This document shows positions 51,733-62,583 of a stretch of 64,000 nt of DNA, piece by piece. Below the pieces are notes generated by a model, which worked only from the letters and a program-made list of their open reading frames with translations, was not told the origin of the DNA and did not search any database. Both the position numbers and the translations under genes were made by a program. Where the stretch lies: assembly GCA_014379405.1 (NCBI GenBank), contig JACMLU010000027.1, positions 145,213-209,212 on the forward strand, given 5' to 3'. Source of the DNA: Flavobacterium sp. (GTDB taxonomy: Bacteria > Bacteroidota > Bacteroidia > Flavobacteriales > Flavobacteriaceae). The number at the start of each line of letters is the position of its first letter. The stretch's first letter is position 1.

Positions 51733-51875
51733 ATTATAACTGGAAGGTTGCAATTAATATAAATTCCGTACAGTTTAAAGAAAAATAAAATTCCAAAAAA
51801 ACTCATTTAAAGCCAGCACTTATACCAAGAGATTCATCGAAAAGAGTATAAATTTTCCCGAATCAAATTGTAGCA

Positions 51876-53066
51876 TCACATAGTAATAATGAGTGGACTA
51901 TTAATTATTGCTTGTTGTCTTTCCAGTAGAGAATCCCAATCGGCTACAGAGTTTACTTGTCCGCTTTTCAACCAAGCAAAACCCACATAGTAAACTATTT
52001 TTTTGTTTTTAGGTTCCGTCACTACTAAAATTTGGCTTTGGTCAGGAGATTTTGAATGGTGATTAAGTGCCGTTTTTACTAAATTTGGAGCTATCACAAT
52101 TCCTTCTCCCACAAAAGAATCATCAATAGGTTCCCAATAACGAAAAATACCTTTTGTAATATTCAGGTCAACTTTTCCCTTTTGATCATGTAATGTAATT
52201 CCCAAGGTATAATTCGGAATATCAAATTCAGAGGAAATTGTATTTTCAAATTTGGTGAAATTTGATCCTAAATCAAGTGAAATCCTTTTAGTTTCTTTTA
52301 CTCCGAACTTACTCCAAGAATTATAGTCTAATTCAAAAATTGTTCTAATAGGTCCTGTTGCAATTACCCTGTAATTCACAAAGTTTTTAGATACGTGTAA
52401 AGAATCATTTAGCCAAATTCCATTTCCACCTGTACCCCTACTTTTACCTACATGATAGGGGTCATAGCCTTCACCATGATCAATATGATAATAGCCCGCT
52501 GTCTGAAGATTGTTAGAATACCATTTATCAATAATAGAATAATTTACTTTTTTCAACCACAAATCAATTCCACTTGAAAGTGTCCCCCCTTGCTTACCTT
52601 CCTCTACTAATTTTTGTGCTGTGGGGCCATAGGTACGAAAAGCTACTTTATCATTTTCCCAAGTAAAATCATCGGTTCTTTCAGGGACAAAACGAGCATA
52701 GGTTGTATATGGGCTTAAAGGCCTTTTCTTTGATGCCTTTTTATTCACAAAAGCAGTATAAATAACACGCGAATGAGCCAAAACTGTTACTCGAAAGAGT
52801 AATTCATCAGGTTTGCCATCAAGATTATTATCTATAATTTGAGTAACTAAAAGATTCCCATTCTCATCTTTAATCAATAAATTTTGATAAGAATCTGTAA
52901 GATTTTGCAATTGTTTCAAATTAATCGAAACCACTTCATTTTCTCTATTTATAGCAAGAGAATTTGTTACAATTATTTTTTTTGAAGTATGTTTTTTGGT
53001 TGTAAAACTAGAAAACAAAACAAGTATTCCTAAGAAGGAAACTGTTTTTATTAAATTAAATTTCAT
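51876..53066 (-). CDS. DUF4861-family exported protein
   Basis: A 396-residue protein with signal peptide (MKFNLIKTVSFLGILVLFSS). Core blocks VPERTDDFTWENDKVAFRTY, WYHIDHGEGYDPYHVG-like (YYHIDHGEGYDPYHVGKSRG) and YYVGFAWLKSGQV fit DUF4861. The family is found in Bacteroidota loci for pectin and other uronate polymers, probably as a periplasmic carbohydrate-active protein. It is upstream of kduI on the same strand, separated by 208 bases. The exact activity is not known to me. Confidence 0.85.
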   Translation of the reverse strand: MKFNLIKTVSFLGILVLFSSFTTKKHTSKKIIVTNSLAINRENEVVSINLKQLQNLTDSYQNLLIKDENGNLLVTQIIDNNLDGKPDELLFRVTVLAHSRVIYTAFVNKKASKKRPLSPYTTYARFVPERTDDFTWENDKVAFRTYGPTAQKLVEEGKQGGTLSSGIDLWLKKVNYSIIDKWYSNNLQTAGYYHIDHGEGYDPYHVGKSRGTGGNGIWLNDSLHVSKNFVNYRVIATGPIRTIFELDYNSWSKFGVKETKRISLDLGSNFTKFENTISSEFDIPNYTLGITLHDQKGKVDLNITKGIFRYWEPIDDSFVGEGIVIAPNLVKTALNHHSKSPDQSQILVVTEPKNKKIVYYVGFAWLKSGQVNSVADWDSLLERQQAIINSPLIITM

Positions 53067-53447
53067 ATCAAATTTTTATTATTAAATAATTATTTAATCA
53101 ATTTTAGATTTTTTTATGCTTTTTTTTATTCTTTTTTGAGTACTCATAAATAAGTTATTTTTAATTTAATTACTAATAAAAAAACAAGCCTTTAATAGAA
53201 TTAATCATTTTTCAAAGAAGAAGGCTGTTTTAAAAATAAGGTAGATTTATAAGACATTCTAGGGGTAAAAATCAGACGTGATATATTGATTCAAACTTTA
53301 ATTTTAATATAAAGTTTTCAAAGCTAGTACTTAATTAATTTATATGCTAATTTGTTTTTTTTTTAATTTAGAAAATATTTAAAATAACCAACAGACTGAA
53401 ATTAAATTATTTGATTTTAGTATATTTATTGTCTGTAATATATACAT
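53067..53447. other. Intergenic region upstream of the DUF4861 gene
   Basis: AT-rich. A possible weak stem ACAAGCCTTT...AAGGCTGTTTT lies at about 53182-53236. No gene seen. It should contain the promoter of the uronate operon. Confidence 0.45.
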
Positions 53448-53858
53448 TTAGTTATGAATTGAACCAAACTTGATGTTTAAATCCGAAAATACAAACTCCT
53501 CTTCTATTGTAGAATTTTCAATAGTTTTATTAAATCGAATATTAGACTCCATTTGATTGTCGAAAATTTCTTTTCTAACCACGTTGACTAGTTTAATATA
53601 CTCCTGCTTTGTATTCTTTTTAAAACTTTTAATAAAAAATGTCCCATCATAAAGCTGTAAATTTATTTGATAGCTTTTGTATGTATTCATCTTAACAATA
53701 ATTGGAATATAAAAAATTGACGCAAGCAATTCAATCTCTATAGGAAAATAAATAGTAAAAATGGCTGTTAGAATTAACATCATGGATAACAATCCTATTT
53801 TATTATAAAAACTAAATTTTCTTTTTTTAATATAAACTTTGTTAAGTTCCGAAAACAA
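53448..53858 (-). CDS. Small membrane protein of unknown function
   Basis: A 136-residue protein with a basic start (MFSELNKVYIKKRKFSFYNK), two membrane helices (IGLLSMMLILTAIFTIYFPI and ELLASIFYIPIIVKM) and a soluble charged C-terminal half. No family recognised. Its 5' end lies about 30 bases from an IS982 insertion, so its original promoter may have been displaced. Confidence 0.55.
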   Translation of the reverse strand: MFSELNKVYIKKRKFSFYNKIGLLSMMLILTAIFTIYFPIEIELLASIFYIPIIVKMNTYKSYQINLQLYDGTFFIKSFKKNTKQEYIKLVNVVRKEIFDNQMESNIRFNKTIENSTIEEEFVFSDLNIKFGSIHN

Positions 53859-53890
53859 AATGGTGATTACTTCATTATTATTATTAATTA

Positions 53891-54812
53891 ATTCAAGTTG
53901 CTAGTTAATCGATTTATTTAATTGGAGTCCAAACACAAATAAAGTTAGTTTTATAAGAAAGCCTTCCAGTGTAACTGCGTGTATTGTTCTTGGAAACATT
54001 TTCTTGATATCACTTATTGCTGTTTCTACTCTTTTTCTAATTTTTAGCTTTTCATATTTTTGTTCTAATGTATCTATTCTCTTAGCGTTTGACTTGCGTT
54101 GAATTTTTAAGAAAATGCATTTTCTATCTAGAGCAATATCTTCTAATCCATAATCTGTATAAGCACTATCGCCATATAACGAGGCTTCCGCAGGTAATTT
54201 GTCAATCATTTTTCCTAATGCTTTTGCATCGCCAGTTTTACCTGGCGTGAAATGAAAAGCTATTGGAATTCCGTCTTTTGTGGTGAGTAATTGTACTTTA
54301 ACTCCATAAAAGTAATTTCGCATACTAGCGGTGTAACCTCTCCATTTTTTATCTTTAAAAATCTTGCAGTTTGCAATGCGCATATTATTACATACAGCAA
54401 CTGGAAAAGAATCTATGATGTAATGCAATTCACAACAAAGGTCTTTATAATAAGAACTTACAATCTCAAATAACTCATATAAAAGTTTTCCGATTTTATG
54501 TAATCGCCTGTTAAATTTACTTTTATCCAGCATATTGGGGATAAATCCATACTGCTTCATAAACTTTATGGCTGACGAATGATTGCCGTAAAAACTTGTT
54601 GAAGAAACTATTGCGGTCAAGATAATTTCGCTATCACTAACTTGTCTTCTTACATCTTCTACGTGATTAATTCCTTACAAAATATCATCTATTAAACAAA
54701 AAATTGATATAATTTTGTCTTTACAAAGCATTGGTTCTGTTTATTGGTTCGCAAAACAAATTTACTAAACCTCTGCTTTGTTTTTTATCCTATCTAAACT
54801 AGCAACTTGAAT
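53891..54812 (-). mobile_element. IS982-family insertion sequence, inactivated
   Basis: Perfect 15-bp terminal inverted repeats ATTCAAGTTGCTAGT (53891-53905) and ACTAGCAACTTGAAT (54798-54812). The six bases TAATTA lie on both sides and may be the target duplication. The transposase inside carries a nonsense codon. It sits between the uronate genes and the broken regulator. Confidence 0.85.
53901..54731 (-). pseudogene. IS982 transposase with nonsense codon
   Basis: From the ATG at 54731 the frame reads MLCKDKIISIFCLIDDIL, then TAA, then GINHVEDVRRQVSDSEIILT and a DDE domain (YIIDSFPVAVCNN, YGDSAYTDYG, RVETAISDIKKMFP). The stop falls where IS982 proteins have Lys (AAA to TAA). The remaining open part starts at 54620. 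It overlaps the left terminal repeat with its own stop. Confidence 0.85.
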
Positions 54813-54932
54813 TAATTATCAAAAATTATTAAACGCAAAAAATTCGTTACGAAATAGTAAAATTATCGTAACGAAGATATAACTAAGAAAATAAAATGAG
54901 GTGAACTCATCTGCCTTTTAGGGGGGGGTAAA

Positions 54933-57758
54933 TCAGACTTGTTTACTGGAATACTGAGCTGGAGTAACTCCAAACTGCTGTTTAAAGCATTTACTGAAAT
55001 ATTTAGGGTCATTAAAACCAACTTTATAAGCAATTTCAGATATAGTGCCACATTTCATCAAAACTAATTGCTCAGCTCTTTTAAGACGTATTTCTTTAAT
55101 GAATTCAGAAACTGTCAATCCGGTAATTGCATTAATTTTTCGGTATAGCTGGCGCTGTCCAAGAAACATTTTATCACACAATTGATCCACCCCAAATTCG
55201 GAATCTGAGATATTCTCTTCTATAACTTTTATTATCTTCTCCACAAACTGTTTATCTGCAGATTAAATATCAATTGCATTCGGTTTGACTAATTCTGGAT
55301 TAGGGGTTCTTTTAAATTTATTAGGGGTAATTTGAGATAATAATGCAATTGCTTTCAATCTATTTGAAATATAATAGAAATAAAAAGCTGCACCTGAAAG
55401 AACAACAAAATAAATAAGAAATGCCCAGACTGATAACCAAGGGGCACGACCAATTTTTATATCTAGATTTTTAACTTTTGTGTTCCAAATCCCATCTTCA
55501 TTTGAAACCATTAATGAAAAAGTATAATTTCCTGAAGGTATTTGGGAGTAAATGGCACTTTGGTCTATATCAGCTATTTTCCATTCCTCATCATATCCGA
55601 TTAATTTATATTTAATACGATTTTTTCGGGGATTGACATAACTATTTAAGGCTGCCATTTTGAAAGAAAACGACGATTGACTATAATCCAAATAAATTTC
55701 GTCGGTATATTCAATGCTCTTTTTCAAAGGGGACGAATCTGATATTGAAACATCCAAATCATTTATCTTAAAACCAACTAATCTTGGTATAGGCAAAATG
55801 GGGTTTAGAGTTAAATGGTCTGGATTAAACCAAACCAAGCCACCTCTTGAGCCAAAATATAAATTTCCCGCAGCATCTGATGCCACTGCACGAGCTAAAA
55901 AATTATCTGACGGAAGCCCATCTAAATAATCATAGTTACGTATTTCCTTTCCATCCATTGACATAGTTGAAATACCTTTTTGGGAACTTAACCAAATTCT
56001 ATTTTTCTTATCGATTGCTAAAGCCATTATTTCATTATTAGCAAGCCCATCTTTCATTGTATAAACACGAAATGTTGAAGTTTTTGGGTCATATATTTAA
56101 TCCAACATGTGTACCAATTATTATTTCCCCATTCTTGTTTTCAACCATACATTCAATATAGTTATCTGAAATTGAATTAGCATTAGATTTCTCGTATATA
56201 AAATGTGTAAAACGTTTTTGTCCCGCTTTACGCACACTTAATCCGCCACCCAATGTGCCTATATATAAATCGCCATTTCTACCTTTGACTACACTTATAG
56301 TAGAATGAGAATCATAAATGTCCTTACCTTTTCCCGAATATATAGCCTCCACCACGTTCCATAACTTTGAATTTTTAGCACAACCAATTCTAATTGCTTG
56401 AGGTTCAGTTCCTACCAATAAGTAAAGGAGTCCGCAGCTGTTATCGATTTTAATTGACAACCTTCTAAAATAGATTGGCTTTTCTTATCAAAAACAATTT
56501 TAGAAAACTTACCACTAACCTTATCAAAGGTACACAATGAAAATCCTGAGGCCACAAGAACACTATTATCTTCTGGCATATTGGCGATTGCTATTATATC
56601 ATCAAATGGTGATGTATATGTTTTATAGCTTTTTAATTTAGGATTAAATTCAATCAGGCGTTTTTGCGTAGTAAAATATATAGTTCCTCTTTGTTTGTCT
56701 GCTAAAACAGCATAAGGAAAGCCATTATAGAATGGGTATGTGGACGGAATCACTGAGAATCTGTTTGTGAGAGTATTTAACTTTCCTAATGCTCCATTTT
56801 CACTTCCAAACCATATCGTTTTGGAGCGATCAATAAAAACTCGCCAAATATCCTGAAAATCATCATTTGTCTTTACTATCTTGTATGGGGCATTTGGAGA
56901 AGAAAAATAAAATAAAGAAGTATTCGAACTAGCCCAAATTTCACCTTTTTCTGTTACTTTTAAATCTCTAAACTTAGGAGCGATTGAAGCATCAATAACT
57001 TTTTTAAATTTATTTGATTTAATATCATACGACAATAAACCTTGCCTCCAGGTAGCCAACCATAAAACACCTTTGCTAACTTCTTTAATAACGAAAACAT
57101 TTATCTTGGCATATGGAGTATCGGACCCAATGTGAGTGAATTTTCGGTTTTTTATATCAAAAAGATGTAATCCTCCTGAAAAAGTGCCTACCCAATACTT
57201 CCCTTTTGGACCATCAGTTATACAAAGCACATTATTGCTTTGTAGTCCTGTGGAATTATATTGGTAACTTTTAAATTTGTTTTTTTTGGGTTCAAAATAA
57301 TCAACACCTCCCCCGTCAGTTCCTATCCAAAAGTTGCCTTTCCCATCTGGCTTAATGGTGTAGACTTCATTATGACTAATCGAGTTTGGATCCTTTGAAT
57401 TATGAACAAAGTGTGAAAACTTCTCTGTAGACCGATTGTATTTATCTAAGCCAAAACCTTTGGTGCCTATCCACAAATCACCGTTTAAGTCTTCGGCAAT
57501 TGACAAAATAACGTTTCCTGCTATACTTGAAGAATCAGCATTATTATGAAGATAAGCTTTCATCTCATTACCGTCATATCGAAATAATCCACCCTCTTTT
57601 CCTATCCATAGAAAGCCTACTTTATCCTGAAAGATACAATTCACTTTACCTCCAAAAAAATTTGGATCAGGCAATTGCACAGGATAAATTTGCTGATTTT
57701 GTGAATACAAATTAAGTATAAGACTAAAAAAAACAATTACGATTCCAATTCTTTTCAA
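54933..57758 (-). pseudogene. Propeller/Y_Y_Y/AraC hybrid sensor-regulator, broken
   Basis: Four same-strand pieces form one gene: a signal peptide and beta-propeller repeats (LWIGKEGGLFRYD, LWIGTKGFGLDKY), the second propeller half, a Y_Y_Y domain (IKYKLIGYDEEWKIA) with a membrane helix (VWAFLIYFVVLSGAAFYFYY), and an AraC HTH (ISEIAYKVGFNDPKYFSKCF). It is broken by a shift near 56410-56430, loss of an AT pair near 56090, and an in-frame TAA at 55263-55265. No kinase or receiver domain lies between helix and HTH, so it is either a deletion or the one-component type. It probably once controlled the uronate locus. Confidence 0.8.
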
Positions 57759-58134
57759 TTTATATCAGTATTAAATATTAAGATAGTTTAGCTTATGTTC
57801 TAAATCAAGAAATACTTTTCAATTAAAAAAAAAACTTCAAACTAATTTGAAGTTTTTTTTTAATGAGTACATTGATAGTGGTTTCAAAGGTAAATATTTT
57901 ATTTAATTGTTACCTTAATTTATAATACTCATTTCTTCGTATGATAATTGTATCTTAAATTTAGTTATTTTTTCTATCATAAGTCAAATTTAAAAATAAT
58001 GGGTTTGAAAACACTTTCTTAGTTTTGGTTTGTATTTAAAATCTATCGAGGCAACCCTTATATATTCTCTTAACAACATCTCATAGTTAAATTAGCATAT
58101 TCAGTTCCTTTTTTATTTTTCAGTATATACGTCG
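57759..58134. other. Intergenic region with terminator
   Basis: Apart from the hairpin at 57831-57862 it is AT-rich without a gene. Confidence 0.5.
57831..57862. terminator. Hairpin AAAACTTCAA...TTGAAGTTTT with T-run
   Basis: A 10-bp stem around a short loop, followed by TTTTTT on the plus strand and preceded by A-run, so it can work in both directions. Confidence 0.6.
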
Positions 58135-58596
58135 CTACTTAACTTTTTGCCACAGCCAAAAATCAATAGAGAGCGCTCCACTTCCTTTAAATAAAATAAT
58201 TATAAGAAGAGTCAATAATAATATAAAATACTCAATGCCTTCACCTTTCTTTTTTCCGACCCAATTCATAACCCATCCTTCCTTACGGTGGCTAAACAGG
58301 GCACCACTAAATATTATAAAATTAGCAAATGCCGCAAACCTTCCAAGCAAACCTATTATCAGCAACATACTCCCAATAGATTGGCCAATTATAACCATCC
58401 AAGCAATAGCGAACGGAACTTTTTTACTCCTGAAGGTTTCGAGTGATTGCCCAATACCTACTCCTCCTCCAAAATCCTCAAACCAACCAAATAACTTTTG
58501 CATTCCATAAGGAAAAATAATAATTCCAGCCACCACTCTGCATAAAGTATAAACCCAGTTGGGTTCAGTCTGTAATAAATCATTAAGAATTTCCAT
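58135..58596 (-). CDS. DoxX-family membrane protein
   Basis: A 153-residue protein with four helices: VYTLCRVVAGIIIFPYGMQKLFGWF, IAWMVIIGQSIGSMLLIIGLL, FAAFANFIIFSGALF, and YFILLLTLLIIILFKGSGALS. RVVAGIIIFPYGMQKLFGWF is the DoxX signature. It is not closely related to the DoxX-like protein at 16846-17301. It may support thiol-redox processes together with the DsbD-type gene nearby; that is inference. Confidence 0.88.
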   Translation of the reverse strand: MEILNDLLQTEPNWVYTLCRVVAGIIIFPYGMQKLFGWFEDFGGGVGIGQSLETFRSKKVPFAIAWMVIIGQSIGSMLLIIGLLGRFAAFANFIIFSGALFSHRKEGWVMNWVGKKKGEGIEYFILLLTLLIIILFKGSGALSIDFWLWQKVK

Positions 58597-58780
58597 CTTG
58601 TCCGGTTTTAATAATTAATTAAATCTGCTATTGGTACCAACATAAAATTAAAAACTTATGGTTAAATCCAGTAAAATAATTGGCAATCAATTTAAAACAG
58701 TTATAACTCCTCTTTTTACATCAATAATAAATTTTAAAACAAAGATAACAACTGTACCCTGCATATCATTTTTCGGAAGG

Positions 58781-59425
58781 TTAACTTTGCCAATGCCAAA
58801 ATTGCTCTGCCATTTTACTGTACCCCTTGCCTTCTGATATTTTTTGCAAAGTTTCAGCTGCAACAGTGTTCCTTTGCGATTTTCCAACGCCCTTCTCGCT
58901 AAGAATAACATCAATACCAAAAGGCTTTGCTGCTTTCCTGATGCTGCTGCTAATAGCTTCTAACGCATACCTGCTGGAATTATACCATCCTGACAATTCA
59001 ACATTTCTATTACTGTAAATAGACGAGATCATAACTATTTTTCCAGACTTTTCTCTCTTCATATAGGGCAAAACCAATTGTGATAATTGTGCCAATCCAA
59101 ATACGTTTACATCAAATTGATATTTAGCCTCCAAAATAGGTGCGCCTTCTACCATTTCTAATAATCCAAATCGGGTATTGTTTATTAGGATATCAATTCG
59201 TCCTTCATTGGCAATTATTTCATCTATTCCGTTTTGCATATCTCCATTCTTAGTAATATCCATCTGCATAATATGAGCACCCAGTCGCTTCAAATCCAAC
59301 AACTTTTCTTTCTTTCGTGCTGATGCGTAAACCACATAGCCGTATTCCAACAAAAGTTTAGAAATAGCTTTCCCAATACCTGAAGAAGCCCCAGTTATCC
59401 ATACTACTTTATCCTTATTTTCCAT
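58781..59425 (-). CDS. Degenerate, short SDR-family oxidoreductase
   Basis: A 214-residue protein with an intact nucleotide site (TGASSGIGKAISKLL) but altered catalytic parts. NNAG reads NNTR. The YxxxK motif reads YNSSR, so the catalytic Lys is lost. The C-terminal third expected of its class (about 270 residues) is missing: it ends KMAEQFWHWQS. It may be an inactive remnant or a moonlighting binder. Enzyme activity is doubtful. Confidence 0.75.
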   Translation of the reverse strand: MENKDKVVWITGASSGIGKAISKLLLEYGYVVYASARKKEKLLDLKRLGAHIMQMDITKNGDMQNGIDEIIANEGRIDILINNTRFGLLEMVEGAPILEAKYQFDVNVFGLAQLSQLVLPYMKREKSGKIVMISSIYSNRNVELSGWYNSSRYALEAISSSIRKAAKPFGIDVILSEKGVGKSQRNTVAAETLQKISEGKGYSKMAEQFWHWQS

Positions 59426-59452
59426 TACAATACTGTTTTAATTTTACAGATA

Positions 59453-60208
59453 TCAAAAACCAAATTTTGCAGCTCCTAAAATGGTTCCTGTAGTTTTATC
59501 TTGAATAAATCCTATGATTTCCCCATTTCTAGAATCAAAATTCTTTGGGAAATATACGTTCAGGCTTCCTTTTTCATTAACCGCTAATTTTTGGTAAACC
59601 AAATTTCTCACTACTTGGGAATGAGAAAGTAACTTACCTTCATTTTCTCCGCGTTTCACTTTGCTTTTTACCGATTTCTGAACTAAGGCTAATACTAATT
59701 GGGTGTTTTTTGAATTTCTAGAAACCTTATAGTTAACTATTGCCCAGCTTTTTCCTTGTTTTACCGATATATCTAAGTCAACTTCATTTGGTCTAGAAAT
59801 TGCCTTAGCAATTCCGCCTCTAATAACTGCTTCTTGAGAACCAATATAATCTGTTTTACCATTGATAATCAACTGAGGCGTATAGACAGGTTCCTTTTTT
59901 AGCCACCTGGCATAATCATATTGTCTCTTGGTATAGTCCGGGTTGCTGAATATATCTTTCCAGCCTAGATCATCCCAGTAATCAACGTGGTATGAAAGAA
60001 CATAAACAGTTTTGTCTTTGTATTCATTTTGGATTTTACCCATTAGTTCATCTGCCGGCGGACAACTCGAACAGCCTTCTGAAGTGAACAGTTCTAATAC
60101 TGCAAAACCTTTTTTTGCAGCGTTGTTGGTACTACTTTGCCCAAAAGCTGTAACGCTAAAGGCAATTGCTAAAAGCAAGAAAACGAAATTTAATTTAATG
60201 TGTGTCAT
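59453..60208 (-). CDS. DUF1223-family thioredoxin-like exported protein
   Basis: A 251-residue protein with signal peptide (LNFVFLLLAIAFSVTAFGQS) and a thioredoxin-like fold: FAVLELFTSEGCSSCPPADE with a CxxC, VYVLSYHVDYWDDLGWKD, and VYTPQLIINGKTDYIGS. DUF1223 members are periplasmic, of uncertain function. It lies in line with DsbD (117 bases upstream), which could keep its cysteines reduced. Confidence 0.9.
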   Translation of the reverse strand: MTHIKLNFVFLLLAIAFSVTAFGQSSTNNAAKKGFAVLELFTSEGCSSCPPADELMGKIQNEYKDKTVYVLSYHVDYWDDLGWKDIFSNPDYTKRQYDYARWLKKEPVYTPQLIINGKTDYIGSQEAVIRGGIAKAISRPNEVDLDISVKQGKSWAIVNYKVSRNSKNTQLVLALVQKSVKSKVKRGENEGKLLSHSQVVRNLVYQKLAVNEKGSLNVYFPKNFDSRNGEIIGFIQDKTTGTILGAAKFGF

Positions 60209-60325
60209 TTGTAAAGATTTTTAATTATTTATTACACGAAATTAGTTGCTAAAGATCAAGCGGGAAATTACAAACTGTCCGAAGCAGACAAATTAATCCT
60301 CAAAGTAGTCAAAATCTATGTTCAA

Positions 60326-62269
60326 TTATTTTGAAATACCGGTTTGAAGCCAAAATTTATATTCCTGTATGTCAGGAATATAACCTGCTGGCTGATTCAA
60401 ATCGTTCCCATCAGAATCTAAAACAACGTAAAAAGGCTGTGCATTGGCTTTATATCTTGTAATCTGAAAATCACTCCATTTGTTTCCAACGGTCTCAATG
60501 TTTTTACCCGTTTCCTCTGATACATATTGTTCGCTTTCCGGTAATATCCGCTTGTCGTCAACATACAATGAAATCAGTACAACGTCATTTTTTAAGATAG
60601 ACAATATTGCCGGGTCCGACCAAACATTATCTTCTATTTTGCGGCAATTAACACAAGCATATCCTGTAAAATCCAAGAGAATCGGTTTATTGACTGATTT
60701 AGCATAAGCCAATCCTTTATCATAATCCGTAAAAGCTGTGATATTATGCGGACCTAACACAGCACCTGATGGCAATACCATCACAGTTTTTGCATCAGCA
60801 GATCCTCCAACTCCTTTAGGCGCCTCAGCATAAGACAATGGCGGCGGAAAACCACTAATCAACTTTAAAGGCGCTCCCCAAAGACCGGGTATCATATAAA
60901 TCGTAAAAGACAATAACAACATTCCTAAAAACAATCTCCCTACAGTAATCTCGCCTGCTGTATGATGTGACAAGTTGATTTTTCCAAACAGATATAGAGC
61001 AAATGTTCCAAAAATAGCAATCCAAATGGCTAAAAACATTTCACGTTCAAACAAGTGCAATTGCAATACTAAATCAGCATTTGATAAAAACTTGAATGCT
61101 AATGCCAGTTCTAAAAATCCCAAACATACTTTCACGGTATGCAACCAACTACCTGATTTTGGCAGTGAATTTAACCATCCTGGAAACAAAGCAAACAGCA
61201 TAAACGGCAAGGCTAATGCTGTAGAAAACCCTAACATTCCTACAATTGGTGCTAAACCGCCTTTAGACGCAGCCTCAACAAGTAAAGTTCCGACTATCGG
61301 ACCAGTACAGGAGAAGGATACAATCGCCAAGGCTAAAGCCATAAATAAAATCCCAATTATTCCTCCTCTATCCGATTGTTTGTCTAGTTTATTGGCCCAA
61401 GAATTAGGGAGTAAAATTTCAAAAGCACCCAAAAATGAAGATGCAAAAACCAACAATAACGCAAAGAATATAAGGTTAAACCAAACATTAGTTGACAAAG
61501 CATTTAATGCATCTGAGCCAAATAACAACGTAATAACGCTGCCTAAAAACAGATAAATCAGGATAATTGAAAGGCCATAAAAAATGGCATTTTTAATCCC
61601 TTTTGTTTTGGTCTTGCTTTGTTTAGTAAAGAAACTTACTGTCATAGGGATCATAGGAAAAACGCAAGGAGTCAGTAAAGCTGCAAAACCTGAAAAAAAG
61701 GAAATAAAGAAAATGGACCACAAACCTCTTTCAGTTACAGGAACCGGTTTTTTGGCAACTGCAGTTATTACCGTTTCTTTTTTAACGGTAGTAAAACTTT
61801 TAACAGTTTTACCTTCTAGATTTGCAATGTCAAATTCAAAGTAGACACGTTGTGGAATACAAACTTCTTTGCAAACTTGAAAAGAAAGTTCAACTTGGAT
61901 TAAATTGTTTTCAGGCTTGATTACTTTAATAGATTGTTGAATCCGAACTTTATTCAAAAAAAAGGTTTCATCAACTCCAAAAACAGCATTAAACTTTGTC
62001 GTAGTAGGACTTTCTGTTGCCTTTCCAATAATATCGAAATTACCTTTTGTATTGGGAAATAAAAGTTGTAAAGGTGCTGGGCCTCCTTTTGGTGTAAATT
62101 GAGAATAAAGGTGCCAGTCTTTTTCAATAGCACCGTTAAAAGTCAATTGGAAATCGCTATCCGATTTTTTTTCAATCTCTGCCTGCCACTTTACAGGAGT
62201 TATTATCTGAGCATTTGCGCTGACGCTTACAAAAAATGCCACTAAAAAAATGTACTTAAGCTGTCTCAT
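60326..62269 (-). CDS. dsbD: DsbD-type thiol:disulfide interchange protein
   Basis: The ATG at 62269 is chosen because it starts a signal peptide (MRQLKYIFLVAFFVSVSANA). The 647-residue protein has an N-terminal DsbD alpha-like domain (CKEVCIPQRVYFEF), an eight-helix CcdA-like core (LTPCVFPMIPMTVSFF, SCTGPIVGTLL), and a C-terminal thioredoxin domain (LDFTGYACVNCRKIEDNVW). It passes electrons from cytoplasm to periplasmic thiols. Confidence 0.93.
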   Translation of the reverse strand: MRQLKYIFLVAFFVSVSANAQIITPVKWQAEIEKKSDSDFQLTFNGAIEKDWHLYSQFTPKGGPAPLQLLFPNTKGNFDIIGKATESPTTTKFNAVFGVDETFFLNKVRIQQSIKVIKPENNLIQVELSFQVCKEVCIPQRVYFEFDIANLEGKTVKSFTTVKKETVITAVAKKPVPVTERGLWSIFFISFFSGFAALLTPCVFPMIPMTVSFFTKQSKTKTKGIKNAIFYGLSIILIYLFLGSVITLLFGSDALNALSTNVWFNLIFFALLLVFASSFLGAFEILLPNSWANKLDKQSDRGGIIGILFMALALAIVSFSCTGPIVGTLLVEAASKGGLAPIVGMLGFSTALALPFMLFALFPGWLNSLPKSGSWLHTVKVCLGFLELALAFKFLSNADLVLQLHLFEREMFLAIWIAIFGTFALYLFGKINLSHHTAGEITVGRLFLGMLLLSFTIYMIPGLWGAPLKLISGFPPPLSYAEAPKGVGGSADAKTVMVLPSGAVLGPHNITAFTDYDKGLAYAKSVNKPILLDFTGYACVNCRKIEDNVWSDPAILSILKNDVVLISLYVDDKRILPESEQYVSEETGKNIETVGNKWSDFQITRYKANAQPFYVVLDSDGNDLNQPAGYIPDIQEYKFWLQTGISK

Positions 62270-62583
62270 AATGTTTATATTTTTAAGCAAAATTATTGGA
62301 CAACTTTCTCTAATAAAATCTAAAATTAACGGAACAAGGCATAATAAAGGGTCAATCAGGCAAATGGCAAGCTGAAGTACTTTGAGCATTTTGTTTATGG
62401 TCAAACAACTTATAATCTTAGAAAAGCGGTTAAATATTGCGCAAAAGTTGAGCAACAAAATGTTCCCGTTTTGAAATGTCTAATTCACGGTCATCTTCGC
62501 CCGTTTCACCATAATATCAATTCTGTTTAGCGAATTGTCAAAATAAATTTGCCCCATAATTTTAATTTTAAATTCAAAAAAAA
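62270..62583. other. Divergent intergenic region with a possible gene remnant
   Basis: On the minus strand from 62557 the frame MGQIYFDNSLNRIDIM stops after 25 codons, but a neighbouring frame continues YGETGEDDRELDISKREHFV. This suggests a small frameshifted relic. The rest should hold the divergent promoters of dsbD and the Ohr gene. Confidence 0.4.
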
